Assembly: GCA_965223955.1 (NCBI GenBank)
Contig: OZ245029.1
Location: forward strand, 2,542,001 to 2,606,000
From: Bin75 sp965223955
Lineage (GTDB): Bacteria > Nitrospirota > Nitrospiria > Nitrospirales > UBA8639
Direction: 5' to 3'
Length of the DNA: 64,000 nucleotides
Positions 33,703 to 41,280 of the stretch are shown one piece after another. Positions within the stretch are counted from its first letter, which is position 1. Every line of letters starts with the position of its first letter. The position numbers and the translations under genes were made by a program. The notes under the pieces were generated by a model. The model was given only the letters and a program-made list of their open reading frames with translations. It was not told the origin of the DNA and did not search any database.

Positions 33703-33893
33703 TTGGTATGAAAATAACCTACCTCACGCAGGTCGCCTCTCCTGTTCCCCTCCTTTGCTTGTCCTGAGCGTAGCCGAAGGATCAGGAGGGGTGAGGGGAG
33801 GTAGACTCTGCGGCTATGATGGGAAACCCCGTGCTCTATGGACGTTCAACTCTACCCCACCTACCCTCCCCTTACAAAGGGGAGGGAACAACA
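33703..33893. repeat. Composite dispersed repeat in the nuoCD-nuoE spacer
   Basis: Second full copy of the composite repeat described at 28465-28655, starting TTGGTATGAAAATA and ending CCCTCCCCTTACAAAGGGGAGGG. A further motif, CATTTTCATCTCTTGGTGTGCAAGCGGC, lies at 33964 and recurs at 59214. The 365-bp gap holds no gene. Confidence 0.75.
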
Positions 33894-34016
33894 GGCCGTT
33901 TCGCGCCTGTATCCCGGCCTTTCCCTCATCGGTCCTTGTTACGAAAATACTCTGACAGGTGTTCCATTTTCATCTCTTGGTGTGCAAGCGGCAAGCCTGC
34001 ATGAGGGCTTCTCGTA

Positions 34017-34054
34017 CATCAGCAATCCACAATCAGCAATCAAAAATCCACAAT
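34017..34054. repeat. CAATCCACAATCAGCAATC simple repeat
   Basis: Short tandem words AATCCACAATC and AGCAATC just after the nuoCD stop. A larger inverted array of the same words is at 37325-37402. Confidence 0.65.
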
Positions 34055-34060
34055 TCTTCT

Positions 34061-35812
34061 TCACCTATCACACTCGCCCATGACGATGTCATAAGTGCCG
34101 AAGATAGTGATAATATCAGAAATCAGATAGCCACGGGCCATAAAATCGAACGCGCCCATGTGGACAAACGACGGCGAGCGGATTTTCATCCGATAGGGCC
34201 TCGGGCTCCCGTCACTGATCAGGAAAAACCCCAGTTCACCCTTGGGCACCTCCGTCCCGCAATACGTTTCCCCCTTCGGTGGCTTGAACCCCTGCGTAAA
34301 GATGATGAAGTGATGGATCAGGCTTTCCATGTCCCGCATGACGTTGGGTTTGGCCGGGGGAATCACCTGGGGCATATCCGCCATGATGGGACCTTCCGGC
34401 AACTGATCCAGGCATTGCGCAATGATTCGAGCGCTTTGCTTCATTTCCTCGACGCGGATCCAATACCGGTCATAGGTGTCCCCGCCTTTGCCGACCGGCA
34501 CGTCCCACTCCACCCGGTCGTAGACGCCGTACGGCTCGAGTTTGCGAATGTCATACGCCACGCCCGACCCGCGAAGCGTCGGCCCCGTGAGACCGAAGTT
34601 GATCGCGTCTTCAGCCGAAATAACCGCCACGTCCTTGGTCCTGGCCACCCAGATCCGGTTCCTTTGCAGCAACGTGTCGTATTCCCGCACGTGTTCGGGA
34701 AACGTCTTCAAAAAGTCGCGCAGGCGTTCGACCAATGCCGGGGTCAGGTCGCTGTCCACCCCTCCGATTCGATAATAATTCAGCGTCAAGCGCGCGCCAC
34801 AGAGTTGTTCAAAAAAATCGAGTAACACCTCCCGTTCACGGAACGTCCAAAAAAACACCGTCATGGCCCCGATATCCAGAGCCTGCGTGCCCAACCAGAA
34901 GAGGTGGCCGACGATTCGTTGCACTTCGGCCACGATCGTCCGGATGTACTCGCCCCGCTCCGGTATCGTCACGCCGACCAATTTTTCAACGGCGCGCACG
35001 TAGGCGTAATTGTTCGTCATGGCGCACACGTAATCCAGGCGATCCGTATGCGGAATGATCTGCATATAATGGAGCCCCTCGGCGAGCTTTTCCACGCCGC
35101 GATGCAGGTACCCCATATCGGGAACGGCCTTGGCCACGCGCTCGCCGTCCAGTTCCAATACCACCCGCAAGACGCCGTGCGTGCTGGGATGCTGCGGTCC
35201 CATGTTGAGCAACAATTCGGTCGTGCGCTTCGAGGAGGCAGGATCATCCCCGGACATAAAGACGTGCCGCTGATCCTGCGGAATTTCGCTCTCTGTCCAT
35301 TCACTCGCCGGCTCATCCAAGCGGGGAATAAAATCAAAGGTGCTTCTCCACCCCTTGCCCTCGGTGGGAAAATCCTTTCGCAGGGGATGGCCTTCCGTGT
35401 AATCGTCGGGCAAAAGAATCCGTCGCAAATCCGGATGCCCTTCGAACGTGATCCCCATCAGGTCGAACACTTCGCGTTCCAGGAAATTCGCGCCTTTCCA
35501 GATGGACGTCACGGTCCCGATGGTGGGCTTCTCTTCCGTCACCCTGGTCTTCAGTCGAATCCGGGTTTTATACGAAAGGGAGAGAAAGTGGTAGATGACT
35601 TCAAACCGTTCCAGGTCGTCGGGATAGTCGGCCGAGCAAATGTCGGTAAGATGATCGAAGGCCATCCCGGGATCATCGTGAAGAAAGCGCGCCACTTCGA
35701 CCAGATCCTGCGCTCGCACCTGGGCCGAGAGGTCTCCCCGTTGCGGATCCTCGCGCACGGACAGGACGGCCTCGGGAAAACGCTCGTGTAAGATTTCAAG
35801 AACTCGATGCAT
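34061..35812 (-). CDS. nuoCD: NADH-quinone oxidoreductase fused subunits C and D
   Basis: A 583-residue fusion. Residues 1-150 are NuoC (DLMGITFEGHPDLRRILLPDDYTEGHPLRKDFP is its hallmark). Residues about 190-583 are NuoD, with GPQHPSTHG (His208, His212 at the quinone site), LHRGVEKLAEG and PHTDRLDYV. The fusion is also known in enterobacteria and several other groups. Arg258 in TDRLDYV aligns, by my reading, with the arginine that NDUFAF7/MidA methylates in the mitochondrial subunit. The gene follows the hicAB pair and precedes nuoE. Confidence 0.97.
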   Translation of the reverse strand: MHRVLEILHERFPEAVLSVREDPQRGDLSAQVRAQDLVEVARFLHDDPGMAFDHLTDICSADYPDDLERFEVIYHFLSLSYKTRIRLKTRVTEEKPTIGTVTSIWKGANFLEREVFDLMGITFEGHPDLRRILLPDDYTEGHPLRKDFPTEGKGWRSTFDFIPRLDEPASEWTESEIPQDQRHVFMSGDDPASSKRTTELLLNMGPQHPSTHGVLRVVLELDGERVAKAVPDMGYLHRGVEKLAEGLHYMQIIPHTDRLDYVCAMTNNYAYVRAVEKLVGVTIPERGEYIRTIVAEVQRIVGHLFWLGTQALDIGAMTVFFWTFREREVLLDFFEQLCGARLTLNYYRIGGVDSDLTPALVERLRDFLKTFPEHVREYDTLLQRNRIWVARTKDVAVISAEDAINFGLTGPTLRGSGVAYDIRKLEPYGVYDRVEWDVPVGKGGDTYDRYWIRVEEMKQSARIIAQCLDQLPEGPIMADMPQVIPPAKPNVMRDMESLIHHFIIFTQGFKPPKGETYCGTEVPKGELGFFLISDGSPRPYRMKIRSPSFVHMGAFDFMARGYLISDIITIFGTYDIVMGECDR

Positions 35813-35833
35813 ACAATGGGTTGGAGTGAGTGG

Positions 35834-36052
35834 TTAAACCGTTGCTGTAACTTCCAAATAATTTGAATACGTACGCGACCGTGGAATTTCCTGATGCTCC
35901 AGCAGCAACCCCTCCAAATGAAATTTCAACGCCTCTTGCATATTTTCTTCCACTTCTTGTCTTGTTTTTCCAGTTGCGATGCATCCATCGACGTCAGGAG
36001 AGTACGCGGAAAATCCCGTTTCAGTTTCTTCAATGACAATTAAATATTTCAT
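35834..36052 (-). CDS. hicB: HicB-family antitoxin
   Basis: A 72-residue antitoxin: LIVIEETETGFSAYSPDVDGCIATG followed by TRQEVEENMQEALKFHLEGL is the HicB degenerate RNase-H fold. It overlaps hicA by 4 bp (ATGA). The pair sits inside the nuo operon between nuoB and nuoCD, 22 bp before the nuoCD start, so it is probably read from the nuo transcript as well as from any own promoter. Confidence 0.92.
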   Translation of the reverse strand: MKYLIVIEETETGFSAYSPDVDGCIATGKTRQEVEENMQEALKFHLEGLLLEHQEIPRSRTYSNYLEVTATV

Positions 36053-36237
36053 TTTTTAAAACCCGCCTGTTTAAAGATGCTGTTTTGTGTTCCGGTCGCT
36101 ACATCATCATTTGATTTTCCTGAGACAGTAACCAATCCATGTTTGCTCGGATGTTTAAACTGACGGTGACTCCCTCTTGTTCGCGATAAATACCATCCCT
36201 CATTTTCAAGCATTTTAATAATTTCTTTGACTTTCAT
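36049..36237 (-). CDS. hicA: HicA-family mRNA interferase toxin
   Basis: A 62-residue toxin with the double-stranded-RNA-binding-like HicA fold. The catalytic His is in RTRGSHRQFKHP (GSH motif), and the ending SIFKQAGF is typical. It is coupled to hicB. HicA cleaves mRNA during stress. It lies about 50 bp after the nuoB stop. Confidence 0.93.
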   Translation of the reverse strand: MKVKEIIKMLENEGWYLSRTRGSHRQFKHPSKHGLVTVSGKSNDDVATGTQNSIFKQAGFKK

Positions 36238-36287
36238 CCATGTATTTTATCTTCAGATAACTTCAGGATAAAACCATCGTCTCCACG

Positions 36288-36767
36288 CTATTTCACGAAT
36301 ACCTTTTCCTTCTGAATCTTTTCCTGCAACTTGATCAGGGCATCCAACAAGGCTTCCGGACGCGGGGGGCAGCCCGCCACGTAGACGTCGACCGGCACGA
36401 TCTGATCCACACCCTGCACCACGCTGTAACTGTTGTAATGATTGCCCGAGGTCGCACAGGACCCCATGGAGATCACGTAGCGCGGTTCGGCCATTTGATC
36501 ATAGATCCGCCGGATCACGGGCGCCATCTTTCGACACACGGTGCCGGCCACGATCATGACGTCGGATTGTCTCGGAGAGGCCCGAAAAACCCCGGCCCCG
36601 AACCGGTCGATGTCGTACCGGGAGGACACCGACGCAATCATCTCGATGGCACAACAGGCGAGTCCGAACGTCATCGGCCACAAGGCCGACTTCCGGCACC
36701 AGCTCACCAGATAATCGAGATTGGTGGTAAGGATATTGGCGTCAAACTGTCGTTCGAGCATGCTCAT
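36288..36767 (-). CDS. nuoB: NADH-quinone oxidoreductase subunit B
   Basis: A 159-residue subunit holding the terminal 4Fe-4S cluster N2 next to the quinone site. The ligands are the tandem Cys38-Cys39 (GLACCAIE), Cys104 (MGSCATSG) and Cys133 (AGCPPRPE). Length is normal. It follows nuoA; the 170-bp gap between them holds a palindromic repeat. Confidence 0.97.
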   Translation of the reverse strand: MSMLERQFDANILTTNLDYLVSWCRKSALWPMTFGLACCAIEMIASVSSRYDIDRFGAGVFRASPRQSDVMIVAGTVCRKMAPVIRRIYDQMAEPRYVISMGSCATSGNHYNSYSVVQGVDQIVPVDVYVAGCPPRPEALLDALIKLQEKIQKEKVFVK

Positions 36768-36883
36768 GGTTTTTCATCTTTCATCATGCAAACAAAGCGT
36801 GAGGGATGGATTCCCGCGTTGAAAGAGCCACCCGACTTGCTACCCTGTGCCGCGGGAATGACAGAAACGGCCAAACCACCGGA

Positions 36884-36920
36884 CCCCTCACCCCAACCCT
36901 CTCCCACCAGGGGAGAGGGA
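36884..36920. repeat. Palindromic repeat in the nuoA-nuoB spacer
   Basis: CCCCTCACCCCAACCCTCTCCC-ACCA-GGGGAGAGGG, another copy of the hairpin family, between the nuoA stop and nuoB start. Confidence 0.8.
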
Positions 36921-36937
36921 GTGCAACGCAGTACGAC

Positions 36938-37309
36938 TCAGTCCCATTCCAGCGCACCTTTTTTCCAGACGTACCAGAACCCGACGACCAGGATGGCAAT
37001 GAAGACGCCCATCTCAATGAGTCCCAAGAGTCCCAACTTGTGAAACACCACCGCCCACGGAAACATAAAGACGATTTCGATATCAAACACGACGAACAAC
37101 ATCGCGATAATGTAATACCGCATCGGAAATTGAATGCGGGCGTCCATGAAGAGCGGGCTCCCGCTCTCATACGGAAGAAGTTTCGCGCGATAAGGCCGGC
37201 TGGGCCGCACGATCCATCCTGCCACCAGCGACACCACGCCAAACCCCAGCGCAATGACGGCAAAGATGGCGATGGGGATATAGTTTAACGGAACAGACTC
37301 GCCACCCAT
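36938..37309 (-). CDS. nuoA: NADH-quinone oxidoreductase subunit A
   Basis: A 123-residue membrane subunit with three helices. YESGSPLFMDARIQFPMRYYIIAMLFVVFDIEIVFMFPWA covers the conserved loop (with Ser in place of the more usual Cys of YECG) and the FDIE membrane motif. It is the first gene of the operon. The promoter must lie in the repeat-containing stretch 37310-37411, where I cannot define it. Confidence 0.95.
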   Translation of the reverse strand: MGGESVPLNYIPIAIFAVIALGFGVVSLVAGWIVRPSRPYRAKLLPYESGSPLFMDARIQFPMRYYIIAMLFVVFDIEIVFMFPWAVVFHKLGLLGLIEMGVFIAILVVGFWYVWKKGALEWD

Positions 37310-37324
37310 CCTGGTTATCCTTTG

Positions 37325-37402
37325 CAGATTGCTAATTGTGGATTGTGGATTGTGGATTTCTCAATCCGCAATCAGCAATCAGCAATCCACAATCAAAAAT
37401 TC
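37325..37402. repeat. Inverted array of ATTGTGGATT / AATCCACAAT words
   Basis: ATTGTGGATTGTGGATTGTGGATT is followed by AATCCGCAATCAGCAATCAGCAATCCACAATC, so the stretch can fold into a long hairpin. It lies between the methyltransferase gene and nuoA, where it could stop or slow transcription. Confidence 0.7.
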
Positions 37403-37411
37403 CCCAATCTT

Positions 37412-38593
37412 TCATCCGGTTCCAGCCAACGCCAAGTCAAAAAACGGACGATGGCGTAAGCCACGAAGCGTTGAAATATCCAGCCCCTTGTGCTGCATCA
37501 AAATTTTAAACGTGGTGCCCATGCCGTGCGGTCGCAACAATTGGGCTGCCGCCTGGACTACTGTTGATTCCTGGTCACACCCCCGGACCAATTCATCGAT
37601 CCCGATGCTCATCAAAAAATGCTGAAGATTCGTAAACCCCGTCGTGGTTAACCCGACCCGTTCGCCGGTGGTGGCAAGACTCGAAAAATTCACGTGCGCC
37701 GTCAAATCCTGTTCCCCGACTCGTGCATAGGGATTCGTCGAAACCGTATGCCGGTAATACCCCATCAGGGTCCCGTTCTTTCGTTCGGGTGCAACATAGT
37801 CCTGGGCGGTATGGCCGTAATCGATCGTGATCACGACTCCGCGATCAAGCAATCCGGCGACCTGTTTGATCCACTTCACGGCTTCCAGGCTGATTTCCGT
37901 GGTAAACCCGATGGGCAACTCCACGCCCAGGTCGGACAAGAACGACGACAATTCGGGCGTAGACGGCTCTCCCCATCGTTCCTGCAAGGCATGGTCGTGG
38001 CTGGTCACGTACAATTCCTGGAGACCGTCCTCCCCCATGCGAACCCTGTGGACCGGAAACGCATCCACCAATTCATTCGAGAGCAACGTTCCGGTCAGAC
38101 TTCCGTCCGAAATCGCCTGAAAATCGTCAACCCATCGAATCCTCCCCTCTTGCTCCTTCCAGGCAGCCAGCGTTTCCTGTTGTCGCCGGCGAAAAGCCGG
38201 ACTGCGTTCGACCAGGATGCACGCCAAACGGGGAAGAAACGAGGCCTGTTGCTCGTGACATTCCTGCAACATATCCCTGAGCAACGTCCCTTCTCCCGGC
38301 CCCATTTCCACGAGATGGAAAACAGGGGGATGACCGAGTCGTTCATCAATCTCCGCGAGTTGACGGACCAGACACTTGGCCAGGACGGGGGAAAGACACG
38401 GGGTGGTGAAGAAATCGCCCCCTTCCCTCCCAATGGGAGAAGCCGTGGAAACAGCCCGTCCGCCGCCTGTCATATAGTACCCGTGCTCCTCATCATAAAG
38501 GGCAAGTTCCATAAAACGCGCAAACGTCAGCGGACCCGTTTCCCGAATGAGCGTGGTCATGTGCTTCATTAAAGGAGAATCCGGCGATTCCAT
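37412..38593 (-). CDS. MidA/NDUFAF7-family SAM-dependent methyltransferase
   Basis: A 393-residue member of the MidA/NDUFAF7 (former DUF185) family. Typical blocks are GPLTFARFMELALYDEEHGYY at the start, GDFFTTPCLSPVLAKC, the SAM-binding VEMGPGEGTLLRDML, LSNELVDAFPVHRV, and VVITIDYGHTAQDY. Mitochondrial NDUFAF7 dimethylates an arginine in the NuoD-type subunit during complex I assembly. Its place just upstream of nuoA, on the same strand, supports the same role here. The gap to nuoA holds an inverted repeat array, so co-transcription is uncertain. Confidence 0.9.
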   Translation of the reverse strand: MESPDSPLMKHMTTLIRETGPLTFARFMELALYDEEHGYYMTGGGRAVSTASPIGREGGDFFTTPCLSPVLAKCLVRQLAEIDERLGHPPVFHLVEMGPGEGTLLRDMLQECHEQQASFLPRLACILVERSPAFRRRQQETLAAWKEQEGRIRWVDDFQAISDGSLTGTLLSNELVDAFPVHRVRMGEDGLQELYVTSHDHALQERWGEPSTPELSSFLSDLGVELPIGFTTEISLEAVKWIKQVAGLLDRGVVITIDYGHTAQDYVAPERKNGTLMGYYRHTVSTNPYARVGEQDLTAHVNFSSLATTGERVGLTTTGFTNLQHFLMSIGIDELVRGCDQESTVVQAAAQLLRPHGMGTTFKILMQHKGLDISTLRGLRHRPFFDLALAGTG

Positions 38594-38910
38594 TCCGTAT
38601 TATCATCCTGAGCGCAGAAAAGAAACTCCTGTAGCGCCGTTTCCTTGACACCAACCCCATAGGACCCAATGGAATCGTTTCCATGGGCCAAAAGATCTAT
38701 AAATTAGCTATCCGGCAACTGTTTAGTCAAGGGAAGGTCAGCCCATTGTTAGGGCAATTTTGTCATGTCCCCTTTTGGTCGAACCGGAGGGTATGAGATT
38801 GGCAAAGGCGGACATCGTTAACCTCTCGTAGCGAATGCGGCGACCAGAAGGTTGCCGCCGAATCGAACGCTCACGCGCCGGAGTCTGTCACTCCAACTGG
38901 CATAAGTCCA
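38594..38910. other. Gene-free stretch before the IS element
   Basis: About 320 bp upstream of the methyltransferase gene. I see no gene or clear repeat. It includes the last codons of the IS transposase frame, which reads out of the element to 38871. Confidence 0.4.
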
Positions 38911-39953
38911 GGCGCTGTATGGGTCCACCACATTTGGCACTCGGGTTGATGGTGAAGGAGGAATTGTACCGGAGATTGGCGGCCAAGGCTATGGTGGGGT
39001 AAGACGGTGTTATACGCGATCAACCAGTCGGCCAATTGTTGGTTGAACAGGGCCACGTCGTCGAACAGCAAGTCCTCATGATAGTCCACGAACTGTTCCT
39101 GAATGGTCCGGTTGAACCGTTCTACATGGGCATTCATTTTCGGGGAACGGGGATAGGTCCACCAGTGCGTGATGCCGCGCGCCTCCAACCGCTGCTGGAA
39201 GTGGCCCAGGAATTCCGAGCCGTTGTCGGAGAGCACGACCCGCGGGGGGCGTGGCAGCACCTGGCACAAGGCCTCCAGCGCGCGGGTCGCCTGGCGGCTG
39301 GACGCGGGGGGCGTGGCCACGGCGACCGCGAAGCGCGAGTGGGGATCGAGAAAGGGGAACAAGTAGCGGCGGAGGCCCGCCTGGAGCCGGACGACGGTAT
39401 CACAGGCGAACACCTCGAGGGGCGGGGCGGAGTGGCCGCGGGGTTTCCGCGCTTTGCGCGGCCGCACGACGGGTTTAGGCTGGCCCCGCGCCGTCAAGCG
39501 GACGGGGGCGTGCCGCATCTTGTCGGGCGCACGGGCGATCAGGCGCCCAATGGTGGAGACACTGGGCAGGGCGAGGCCGTGGGCCTCACACCACGGGGCC
39601 AGCAGGACGTGGAGTTTGGCCTTCCCGAGGTTAGGGAAGGTGGTGCGCAGACGCCGGATCTCCTGGTTCAGTGCGGGCGGGCTGTGGGGCTGGCGCCGTC
39701 GGTGGGGGGCACGGGAGCGGGCGGCCAAGGCGGCGGGCTGACCGCCGGCCTGGGTCAACGTGTGTTTCCAGCGCGCGAGCGTCCGGCGGCTGACCGCATA
39801 GGCATCCTGGGTCGCCGCCGGGCCATGGGTGGCCCAGAACGTCAGAATCTTGAGTCGGTGGTGAGCTTCGTTGGGTATCATGTCCCAACGATAGCCCAGA
39901 TTGGCTACTCGATAGAACCCCCGGATCCGGTAGCCGAGATGGTGGATGTGCAT
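38871..39953 (-). CDS. IS481-type transposase (copy A), C-terminus reads into host DNA
   Basis: A DDE transposase of about 360 residues with an N-terminal HTH region (AYAVSRRTLARWKHTL) and an integrase core. The catalytic acids are in FACDTVVRL, VVLSDNGSEF and KMNAHVERFNRT. The start at 39953 has AGGAGG 7 nt upstream. No stop codon lies inside the element: the frame leaves through the left terminal repeat (…MWWTHT) and ends after 15 host-encoded residues (APGLMPVGV…) at 38871. Almost identical to the copy at 55457-56713 (AYNTV here, AHNTV there). Confidence 0.93.
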   Translation of the reverse strand: MHIHHLGYRIRGFYRVANLGYRWDMIPNEAHHRLKILTFWATHGPAATQDAYAVSRRTLARWKHTLTQAGGQPAALAARSRAPHRRRQPHSPPALNQEIRRLRTTFPNLGKAKLHVLLAPWCEAHGLALPSVSTIGRLIARAPDKMRHAPVRLTARGQPKPVVRPRKARKPRGHSAPPLEVFACDTVVRLQAGLRRYLFPFLDPHSRFAVAVATPPASSRQATRALEALCQVLPRPPRVVLSDNGSEFLGHFQQRLEARGITHWWTYPRSPKMNAHVERFNRTIQEQFVDYHEDLLFDDVALFNQQLADWLIAYNTVLPHHSLGRQSPVQFLLHHQPECQMWWTHTAPGLMPVGVTDSGA

Positions 39954-40002
39954 GGTGACTCCTCCTGGGTCAAGGAGTGCCATATGTTTCTGAACCTATA
40001 CA
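38916..40002 (-). mobile_element. IS481-family insertion sequence, copy A (1087 bp)
   Basis: The element starts TGTATGGGTCCACCACATTTGGCAC and its other end, reversed, reads TGTATAGGTTCAGAAACATATGGCAC, giving imperfect inverted repeats of about 25 bp. It is flanked by a 5-bp target duplication GGCGC (38911-38915 and 40003-40007). The boundaries were found by comparison with copy B. The insertion falls just after the stop codon of the PIN gene at 40007, which stays intact. Two base differences from copy B show recent movement. Confidence 0.93.
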
Positions 40003-40006
40003 GGCG

Positions 40007-40438
40007 CTATTTCGGGGGCAAGAAACTATCGGCAAAGGAGCGTGGGGAAATTACGGAGACGCTGTCGGGCGGGTTTTCAAGCAGAAGCCGGTCGCCCGTA
40101 ACGAGGCGCCCCTGGGGATGGCTGGCGAGCAATGCCCACAGGTGCTGATCTCCGGTGTCCGGAGCGTCACCCGCCGCGGCAGGCGCTCGCCACATCGCAT
40201 TGGCGACCAGGTCCGCAAGCAGCCGGTCGAGTTCCTCACCGGTCAGACCATGCAACCGGACCAGACCCGGACGGCGCAACACGCACGAATACTCGCTGAG
40301 CAGTTCGTCCGACATGAGGTAAATAAAACCGCCGCCGAGCATGGCGTCCAGAATGCGCGCCGGGGGACTATTCGGGTCCGCGCCGATCAGGCCTGAGACG
40401 ATGACGTTCGTGTCAACGACGCAAACCTCGGGAGTCAT
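40007..40438 (-). CDS. PIN-domain toxin (PIN_3 / TIGR00305-like)
   Basis: A 143-residue PIN protein of the group annotated as putative toxin component. It shows VVDTNVIVSGLIG with the first Asp, SDELLSEYSCVLRRP with the Glu, and GDQHLWALLASHPQGRLVTGDRLLL with the later Asp residues. It follows a short antitoxin gene. Its stop codon TAG (40007-40009) touches the target duplication of IS copy A, but the gene is complete. Confidence 0.88.
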   Translation of the reverse strand: MTPEVCVVDTNVIVSGLIGADPNSPPARILDAMLGGGFIYLMSDELLSEYSCVLRRPGLVRLHGLTGEELDRLLADLVANAMWRAPAAAGDAPDTGDQHLWALLASHPQGRLVTGDRLLLENPPDSVSVISPRSFADSFLPPK

Positions 40439-40486
40439 CGGCGCCTTCCGCGTTTCCCGTCCATGGCCGAAAGGCGTCGCACGGCG

Positions 40487-40726
40487 CTACCGCCCCTTAC
40501 GGGAACGCCGTGTTTCCTTGACCGCCAGGGCCATTGCCTGATCGGCATCCAGGCGGGACCGCACCCGCGCCTTGGCGACGATCTCCCGGGCGCTGTCGAG
40601 CGGTTGGATCCCTCGCAACTTCAGGCTTTCCTCGATGATCGAGGTCATTGAGCGATTCTGCCGCCCTGCGGCTTCTTTCAGTGCGCGATGCGTGCGGTCA
40701 GCCAAGCTGATAGTCAGACGAACCAT
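40487..40726 (-). CDS. Antitoxin, ribbon-helix-helix-like
   Basis: A 79-residue protein starting VRLTISLADRTHRALKEAAG, a MetJ/CopG-type ribbon-helix-helix, followed by RSMTSIIEESLKL and a charged tail for toxin contact. GGAG precedes the ATG at 40726. The PIN toxin begins 48 bp downstream. It probably represses its own promoter. Confidence 0.82.
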   Translation of the reverse strand: MVRLTISLADRTHRALKEAAGRQNRSMTSIIEESLKLRGIQPLDSAREIVAKARVRSRLDADQAMALAVKETRRSRKGR

Positions 40727-41118
40727 GGCGTATGCTCCGATAGATCGTTCAGGCAATCAATGCCGGCACCATAGCACCAACGCACCAAAAATGCAACGTA
40801 TCTCCTCTGCGAAGGCGGCGTCGGGCGACGTACGTCAAGCTTAACCCCTACCTGGGCAAGGTAGTCGAGTTGAAAGAAAAAACGTCAAGCTGGTCTGGCC
40901 GGCCAAACCGTGGGAAATCAGGTTGCCTCTCCGGTTCCTCTCCTGGGTTTTAGGGACAGGCCTCTGTGCCTGTCCGCTGGGTGCATGAGGCGTGCCCCGG
41001 ACCCTGTCCCCGACGTTTGTCATCGGGAATCAATCCGGGGTAGCGGCATTCAGGGGAGGGAAAAAACGGTCCTTCTGTCCTGGTTCCCTTCTTGTGGTCA
41101 GTGCGCGACCCACACCAT

Positions 41119-41151
41119 GTCGGATTACGCTTCGCTAATCCGACCTACAAA
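41119..41151. repeat. GTAGGTCGGATTA palindromic repeat
   Basis: TGTCGGATTACGCTTCGCTAATCCGACCTACAA, the same family as at 6653-6685, in reverse orientation. Confidence 0.75.
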
Positions 41152-41219
41152 AATTTTCTGAGACTCATTTTCAAGGATGGATTGGATGTCGCAATTTGCG
41201 ATTTCCAAATTCTCACTGC

Positions 41220-41262
41220 CCCCCCCTCACCTCAATCCTCTCCCCCCTCCGGGGGGCGAGGA
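41220..41262. repeat. CCCCTCACC...CTCTCCC palindromic repeat
   Basis: A copy of the hairpin family directly downstream of secA, with arms CCCCCCTCC and GGGGGG. Confidence 0.65.
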
Positions 41263-41280
41263 AGACCAGCGTTTCGTCAG

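Larger units (their letters stand above)
40727..41280. other. Gene-free stretch with two palindromic repeats
   Basis: About 550 bp downstream of secA. It contains a TGTCGGATTACG / CGTAATCCGACC unit at 41119-41151 and a CCCCTCACCTC...CTCTCCCCCCTCCGGGGGGCGAGG hairpin at 41220-41262 close to the secA stop, which could serve as a terminator. I see no gene. Confidence 0.55.

Noticed and set aside
39036..40148. A 370-codon open frame antisense to the IS481-type transposase (repeated in copy B).
   Set aside because: Its composition is repetitive and GC-driven, and the opposite strand encodes a transposase with complete catalytic motifs.
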